A stretch of 64,000 nucleotides of DNA from Vitellaria paradoxa (Eukaryota; Streptophyta; Magnoliopsida; Ericales; Sapotaceae), in assembly GCA_019916065.1 (NCBI GenBank), contig CM034236.1, forward strand, positions 15,391,167 through 15,455,166. The letters are read 5' to 3'. Made by a program: the position numbers and the translations under genes. The notes under the pieces were generated by a model that saw nothing but the letters and a program-made list of their open reading frames with translations, did no database searches and was not told the DNA's origin. This document shows positions 58,041 through 64,000 of the stretch, piece after piece (positions within the stretch are counted from its first letter, which is position 1; each line of letters opens with the position of its first letter).

Positions 58041-58199
58041 ACTAACACAGTCACATGTGCATGTGGGTTGCTTTTAAAATTTTCATTTACTTTTCTTTTT
58101 TTTTTTCTTATCTCCTAGTAAAAGGCCTTTAGGTTTATGAAGAGAATTTCGTTTTCTATATGGCAAAATCAAAAGTGGGATTGAGAGAAAATCTATAGG
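58041..58199 (+). promoter_or_regulatory. Promoter remnant of array unit 3, right of the CACTA insertion
   Basis: Continues the promoter broken at 34250 (actaacacagtcacatgtgc, gcttttaaaattttc, agtaaaaggcc, gattgagagaaaatctat). It stops at ggattaca where the other units go on to the TATA box and gene. Here the sequence jumps to the B repeat (acaatcacaaattaagtg). Confidence 0.75.
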
Positions 58200-59878
58200 A
58201 TTACAACAATCACAAATTAAGTGTGATCTTTTATGAAAAAACTGAGATGACAAGAAATCTCACATGATCTTTTATGAATTTTGATCTCACTTCCTTTCAA
58301 AAACTGTGATCAAATATAAACAAATGATCATGCTGAAAAAATTGGTTAATTTTAAAAATAATAAAAATTCACGTGACAACCTACTATCATGCCATCATAA
58401 CATCATGTGATACTTTGTCACCCTGGCAACCTTATATAACCTTGTCATCCTGGCAATCTTATACATTTGATTTTTTTTATTACTGTTGAAAATTAAACTC
58501 ATGCCACTCTTTGAAAGTTAGTATGCTTGACCGCTAGTCCAAACTATCATTTAGATCTACATTTTACATATTAATATATATAAACAAATTTTTATCGCTT
58601 TTGGAATTGCAAAAGTAATAAAATTATATTATTTTAATTTAATTATTTTATGTTTTTTACAATAATTTATTATCACTTTTGTCAACCAATTAATAGCTAA
58701 AAGTTACACTTTTTTCGATCAATTAGTCAAGAAAAATGATAAAAAATTTTTCTTTTATGTGATTATTTTAACTTTTTGTAATAATTTGAAATCACAACCA
58801 ATATATGGAATCATAGAACTTAATAAATAATTTATGAATACCTATCATATTTAATCAAAAATGATCTTAAATTTTATTCTTATTTTCCTTTAATCCTTAT
58901 GTATAGCAAAAATTTAATCATGATTCACTGTTCACAATATAGTTTTTTTTTTCAATCTGTATTATATTTTTCAAAGTAATTAGGCTGTATTTAGTTTTAG
59001 TTTTGGAAAATTATTGTTCAAAATAAAATTTTTGGAAACTATTTTAAGAATTTGATTTGTAACACACAAAGTATTTTCAATGATTATATTCAAAAATTAG
59101 TTCTAAAAAGACAAAAAAGTGAAAATTTTTGTTATTTTTATTTCTAAATTTTTATCACTTTCAACAAAATATAAAATAATGTCACTTTTAATATAATTAA
59201 TATTAAAGATACATTAAACATTTATTAGATATTAAATATTTAATATTCACGTGGTTATAAGTCATAAAAACTATGAAAGCTGCTCCCATATTTTGATTGA
59301 AAAAAATAACAATTATACATTTAGCATTATTTAAATTTGATTCAATAAATTTAGTTTTAACATTAATCTAAAACATTTTTGTCTATTGATCTATGATAGT
59401 AGTTTTTATAGCATATTAACTTAATTAAAATTAATAAATAAATGTTACAACAAAATTTATGAAATCTACTTTAAAATATATAAAGTGATAAACAAAGCTG
59501 TTTGATAGATATATAGTGAAAGAAATAACAACATTGTCTCTTCTTTTTTATCTCGCTTCTTTTAGATATAATTTTTCTCACGTTTTTTCTAAAGATGGTT
59601 CCACTAATCTTTTATCTCGGTTTTATTAAGACATAGTTTTCATTGATCTTTTATTTCGGTTTTTTATAGTACTGGTTTCCACTGATCTTTCGTCTCATTT
59701 TAAATACGATTACGATTTTAACAACACTAAATAGAAAGTATTAAAAGTAAGTTTTTATCTCAATTTTTTAATTAGAATAAAATAAAAAGTTTAGTTCACA
59801 AATCTTTATCATACTTTTTCTAAAATTGTGATTTTTACAAATCTCCTAATATAATCTTTATCAATTATCGTGTTAGTG
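58200..59878. mobile_element. B repeat, left-truncated copy (unit 3/4)
   Basis: Homologous to 20030-21678, lacking the first ~145 bp, which were removed with the unit 3 gene. It ends GTGTTAGTG at 59878, the best preserved right terminus. No coding region was seen. Confidence 0.5.
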
Positions 59879-60813
59879 CAAGAGTAGATTAACATAATTG
59901 GCTTGCCTTATCAAATCAAAAATTATATGTTTTCCACAATTATGTAAGTTAGTGAAGTCCCACGAGACCTATGGAAAGGTTTTATTTTGATTGTTTTTTT
60001 TGTGGCTCTAGACTATTTTTTATAAACTAAATTGAAGTCTACAGAAGGTACGACTAGAAAATAATTAGGACATATGTAGGTGCGAATAAATTGTGAGATT
60101 GACAACCAGAACTACAATGAAATTCTCATTTCTACTTGTGATTTTCATTGATTTTTTGGTTTTTGAAAAATTATGTAATTTCTGATTTGGTATACCATAT
60201 AAAGTTAGATTATTCACTCCCATGGGGTGATCAATCCTGTATTTTGCTGGAATGAACCTATGTTAATTTTGTAAATGGATGAAATGAGTATTCTTATATT
60301 TTCATTTTGTCAAAAAACAAAAGATAGAAAGAAAAAGATATGCAAGAAACCGGCATATGCAGTTTCATGATTAAACTTGAAGCTAATGTCTAAATTTTAG
60401 TGCTAAATTCGCTTATTAGTTTTCTATTTCAATGAAGTCCATTTCTCGGCTAATACAGTCACATATGCATGCGGGTTGCTTTTAAAATTTTGATTTCTTT
60501 TTTTTTTTTTTTAATCTCCTAGTAAAAGGCCTTAAGGTTCATGCAGAGAATTTCGTTTCCTATATGGCAAAATCAAAAAGTGAGATTGAGAGAAAATCTA
60601 TGGGGTTACATTAATTCACAAAGGTCGTATGAAATGTACATTAAAGAATCATTAAAGTGCTCATAGGATCGGTTACACATCTTTATCCAACTATATAAAC
60701 CTTGCACATAGCGCCCTGTGAACCCAGGCCAATTCCAACCTACTAATTCAAACACTTGGCCTATCTTTATCAAAAGAAAAATAATGTCTTTTCGGCAACC
60801 CGTACAAAACCAG
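59879..60813 (+). promoter_or_regulatory. Promoter region of gene copy 3
   Basis: Collinear with the promoters of copies 1 and 2. The TATA box TATATAAA is at 60692-60699, 122 bp before the start codon. The 30 bp block occurs once (60611-60640). No insertion interrupts it. Confidence 0.65.
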
Positions 60814-61287
60814 ATGGCTGAAATATTCATTGGCATGCTCTCACTCCTTGTTGCCTGTGGCATGGCGCATGCTAGACTAGACGTGTACAACCACACAATT
60901 AACCAAACACTAGTATTAAACAAATTGAGTGCTTTAACCAGTGATTCGAAGCATCCGTGGTACAAGCAAGCGTTGCCTGTAGAGGCTTATCCAGGATTCT
61001 TTGATTTTTTGACCGCTTGTCTCGATCGTTTAGGTCAGAAGGAATGTGTACACCATGTTTTTAATGAAATGGTCGGAATCAAAAAAAATCTGAAAGATTT
61101 TAACTGTAGTTGTAAGGTTAAGAAAATAGGGCATAATTGCATCATGGGATTGGCAGGGCTTACTGGTCATTTTAAAAAGTTCAAGGGTACTGCTCATCAT
61201 ATCTACGTCCGGGCTAGCAAACTATATTTTACATCTGAGAAGCTAACGAGTTGCCCTGCATCCAAACCTGCTCCAACCAAGCCCTAA
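60814..61287 (+). CDS. Secreted cysteine-rich protein, prolamin-like/ECA1-like family, copy 3
   Basis: 157 residues, one exon, intact. Signal peptide 1-20 (cleavage after AHA). Mature cysteines are at 69, 78, 98, 100, 109 and 147, and the tail ends KPAPTKP. Candidate N-glycosylation sites are NHT (26), NQT (30) and NCS (97). The cysteine order resembles the plant prolamin-like domain (egg-cell-secreted/ECA1 relatives), with CSC in place of CC. Related possibilities are lipid-transfer-like proteins, though those have eight cysteines. The frame is open back to 60718, but the Met at 60814 is shared with the other copies and directly precedes the signal peptide. With TATA box, promoter and frame all intact, this is the best candidate for the functional copy. 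Tissue of expression is unknown. Confidence 0.75.
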   Translation: MAEIFIGMLSLLVACGMAHARLDVYNHTINQTLVLNKLSALTSDSKHPWYKQALPVEAYPGFFDFLTACLDRLGQKECVHHVFNEMVGIKKNLKDFNCSCKVKKIGHNCIMGLAGLTGHFKKFKGTAHHIYVRASKLYFTSEKLTSCPASKPAPTKP

Positions 61288-62756
61288 CTAAGTTTTAATA
61301 GAATAGTTATTATATATTTGGTCATATAATACATTAATTTTATTATTTAAGATCATGCATACACATGTTACCAGATCAGATGATCTAAGATGGTGTCTAA
61401 TGTATATTGATTTGATCATACATCCAAGCTCAATATGTTTATCATATTTGTTTCTCAAATAATAGTGCAGTTTATTACAATACCGAGTACAATTATAAAG
61501 ATAATTCCATACTAATCTCCATTATAATGCATCCAGGTAATATTGATTGTCGCAAATCTTAATATTTCACTAATGGTTTCACATTTATATGCTATGAAAT
61601 TTACTTGTGAGCATTTTTTTGTTTGTTATCTTTACCAATTAAGAAAATGTTCGTTGAAGAAAATTTCATGGTTTACACTGTCTAGTGGTCCTGCACATCA
61701 ATGGTATCAAGAAATGTTAGCTATTGAACTTTATCAAGGAGATAACCTATATTTTATAACTTCATTAGTAGTTTAGTGGACAAAATCCTATTGAGACACA
61801 TTTTCGGTGAAATTCTCAGAAGAAATCCATGTCGATGTTTAATTATAGTTGACATGACATGATAATTGGGCATTATTGCATCATCACATTGGTTTGGATG
61901 CGGGATATTTGAGTCATTATTACATGATGAAATTGGTTCGCAATACTAGTTATTTGAGCACGTTTTTTTTTTTTTAATTTTTTCTCCCAATCATAAGCTT
62001 TTTATGACAAGGCTAACAAAATAATTTTTGGTCAATGATGACACCTAATTGTTTTGCCTTGCCACGCTCTACAACCTAGGTACTAATGGATATGAATAAA
62101 ATCAGGCCATGTGATGTAGCAAACTCTTTTGTATGAAATTTAATCTGATCTCTATTATTTTAATGTGCATATAATTTTTCTTTCAAAACTCTAAAAAGTG
62201 TTCAATGTTTTTTTCTTCTGAAATGAATAAAGAAAGATAAAGAAAGGCTATAGGAGAAAAAAAGTTGTTACAGTTCACTAGCTGTTCCAATCCAAATATT
62301 GTCCCTACGAAATATAAACTCTAGGATTATACACTTAAATTTCATTTCTAAGATGAAGCCATAAATTACTGTGACAAAATAATTTTCTTAAATGTAAAAA
62401 AACTGAATTGCAATCTATGAAATCTTAAAAAATAGTTTGTCCAATGATTCTTCTATTAAAAGTTTTCATTTAAGGGCTTCATGTTTGATCCCGAATCAAA
62501 TCATAGTGTTGCTTTCTTCTAAGCAAAAATAATATGCTTCAGCACCCTTATTTATTTGTACAAGGGAGAGTCATGATAGGATTCTAGTTCTGCATAATAG
62601 TTATATCGATTTTGTATTTATTAATGTATTTTCTAACTCATGAAATTCAAGGAATCATTATAACATTATACTTCATCAAGTGTATTTCTTCATTTTCTTA
62701 TTTCTAAGAAATAAAAATTAATGAGAATTATGTACCTTTATCCAATGTGGTCCTAA
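61288..62756 (+). other. 3' flank of copy 3, uninterrupted
   Basis: Reference version of the array 3' flank. It is about 0.1 kb longer just after the stop codon (ttttaatagaatagttatta ... catgcatacacatg) than copies 1 and 2, where the sequence passes straight to tctatatgc. No gene was seen. Confidence 0.7.
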
Positions 62757-64000
62757 CACTACTACAAAAAATGCATAAACATCACAGCTTTTAGGCATAA
62801 TGTTTCACTTTCGATCTCGATCACAAAAGTATGAATTAATCCAGGTGAGATTGTAAGTTGCTTATTTTCAATCACAGTTTACAATCGTGATTGAAAACTT
62901 ACAATAATCACACACTAAAAGTGTGATCTATTATGTAAAAACTGAGATTAAAAGAAATATCATGTAATATTTTATGTATTTTAATCTCTTTTTTTTTTTT
63001 TTTGAAAAACTATGGTCAAATATTAACAAATGATCACGCTAAAAAAATTGGTTAATTTTATTAATAAAAATTCACGTGGCAACATGTTATTATGGTATCG
63101 TGTGACGCTTGTCATCTTGGCAACATTATATATTTGATATTTTTTTTGTTACCATTGAGAATTGAACTCGTGCCACTCTTTTGAAAGTTAGTATGCTTAA
63201 CCGCTAGTCCAAGTTATAATTTATATATACATTTTACATATTAATATATATATACAAATTTTTATCGCTTTTGGGATTGCAAAAAATAATAAAATTATAT
63301 TATTTTAATTTAATTATTTTAAGTTTTGTATAATAATTTATTATCACTTTTGCCAACCAATTAGTAGCTAAAAGTTACACTTTTTCCAATCAATTAGTCG
63401 AGAAAAATAATAAAAATTTTATTTTTATGTAATTATTTTACTTTTTGTAATAATTTGAAATCATAACCAATATATAGGATCATACGACTTAATAAATAAT
63501 TTATGAATATCTATCATATATAATTAAAAATGATCTTAAATCTTTTTCTTATTTTCCTTTAATCTTTGTGTATAGCACAAATTTAATCATGACTCACTAT
63601 TTAAAATATATATTTTTCATTCTGCATTATATTTTTAAAAGTAATTAGGCTGCATTAAGTTCTAGTTTTGGAAAATTATTATTCAAAATAAAATTTTTGA
63701 AAACTATTTTAAGAATTTGATTTGTAATACAAAAAATATTTTTAATGATTATATTCGAAAATTAGTTCTAAAAAGATAAGAAAATGAAAATTTTATTATT
63801 TTTATTTCTAAATTTTTATCACTTCCAACAAAATATAAAATAATGTCACTTTTAATATAATTAATATTAAAGATACACTAAACATTTATTAGATATTAAA
63901 TATTTAATATTTACGTGATTATAAGTTATACAAACTGTGAAGGCTGCTCCTATATTTTCATTGAAAATATAATGATTATATATTTAGCATTATTTGAATT
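62757..64000. mobile_element. B repeat start (unit 5), cut by window end
   Basis: Begins CACTACTACAAAAAATGC after cctaa, as at 19884, and is collinear with that copy to the window end. It shows that the array continues to the right. Confidence 0.5.

Overview
The window is nuclear DNA from a flowering plant. It is AT-rich, carries nested plant LTR retrotransposons with plant-type primer sites, an autonomous-type CACTA (En/Spm) transposon, tRNA-derived SINEs and a small intronless secreted cysteine-rich gene family. The species cannot be read from the sequence. No bacterial or organellar features were seen.

Underneath the transposons lies a broken tandem array of a roughly 4 kb unit. Each unit has a promoter region (~0.9 kb), a ~155-codon prolamin-like/ECA1-like secreted protein gene, a 3' flank (~1.1-1.5 kb) and, in most units, a ~1.8 kb CACTA-ended repeat ('B'). 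At least six units are touched. Unit 0 has only its 3' flank (1046-1922). Unit 1 has an intact gene (3183-3644). Unit 2 has a gene with a one-base frameshift (24241-24712). Unit 3 has lost its gene by deletion (pieces at 33615-34250 and 58041-58199). Unit 4 has an intact gene with an intact TATA box (60814-61287). Unit 5 begins at 62757 and leaves the window. Unit 4 looks like the best functional copy.

Most of the window is insertions, nearly all bounded by exact target duplications. (1) 1-1045 is the end of a Tekay-like LTR. (2) 4695-19874 is an old Athila/Tat-like element on the minus strand with a tRNA-Asp-type primer site and a gag relic. It is split by (3) 10894-18233, a young LTR element with no coding capacity (TSD CTAGG). 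(4) 21679-23325 is a solo LTR related to element 2. (5) 25850-33609 is a deleted Ty1/copia element (TSD AAGTT). It is split by (6) 28925-32738, a Tekay-like solo LTR (TSD ACATT). (7) 34251-58037 is a CACTA element (TSD TCG) with a decayed tnp2-type transposase, a second En/Spm gene, a SINE, a ~180 bp tandem repeat array and terminal binding-site arrays. Its repeat array is split by (8) 47848-56887, a young Ty3/gypsy Tekay-like chromovirus (TSD CGGGG) whose gag-pol frame is interrupted by only two nonsense codons.

The most unusual signals are a chain of consecutive stem-loops in the LTRs of the gypsy element and its non-coding relative, with paired compensatory changes between duplicated hairpins; a satellite-like ~180 bp array with alternating monomer types inside the CACTA element; and a gene array in which each copy has a different kind of damage.
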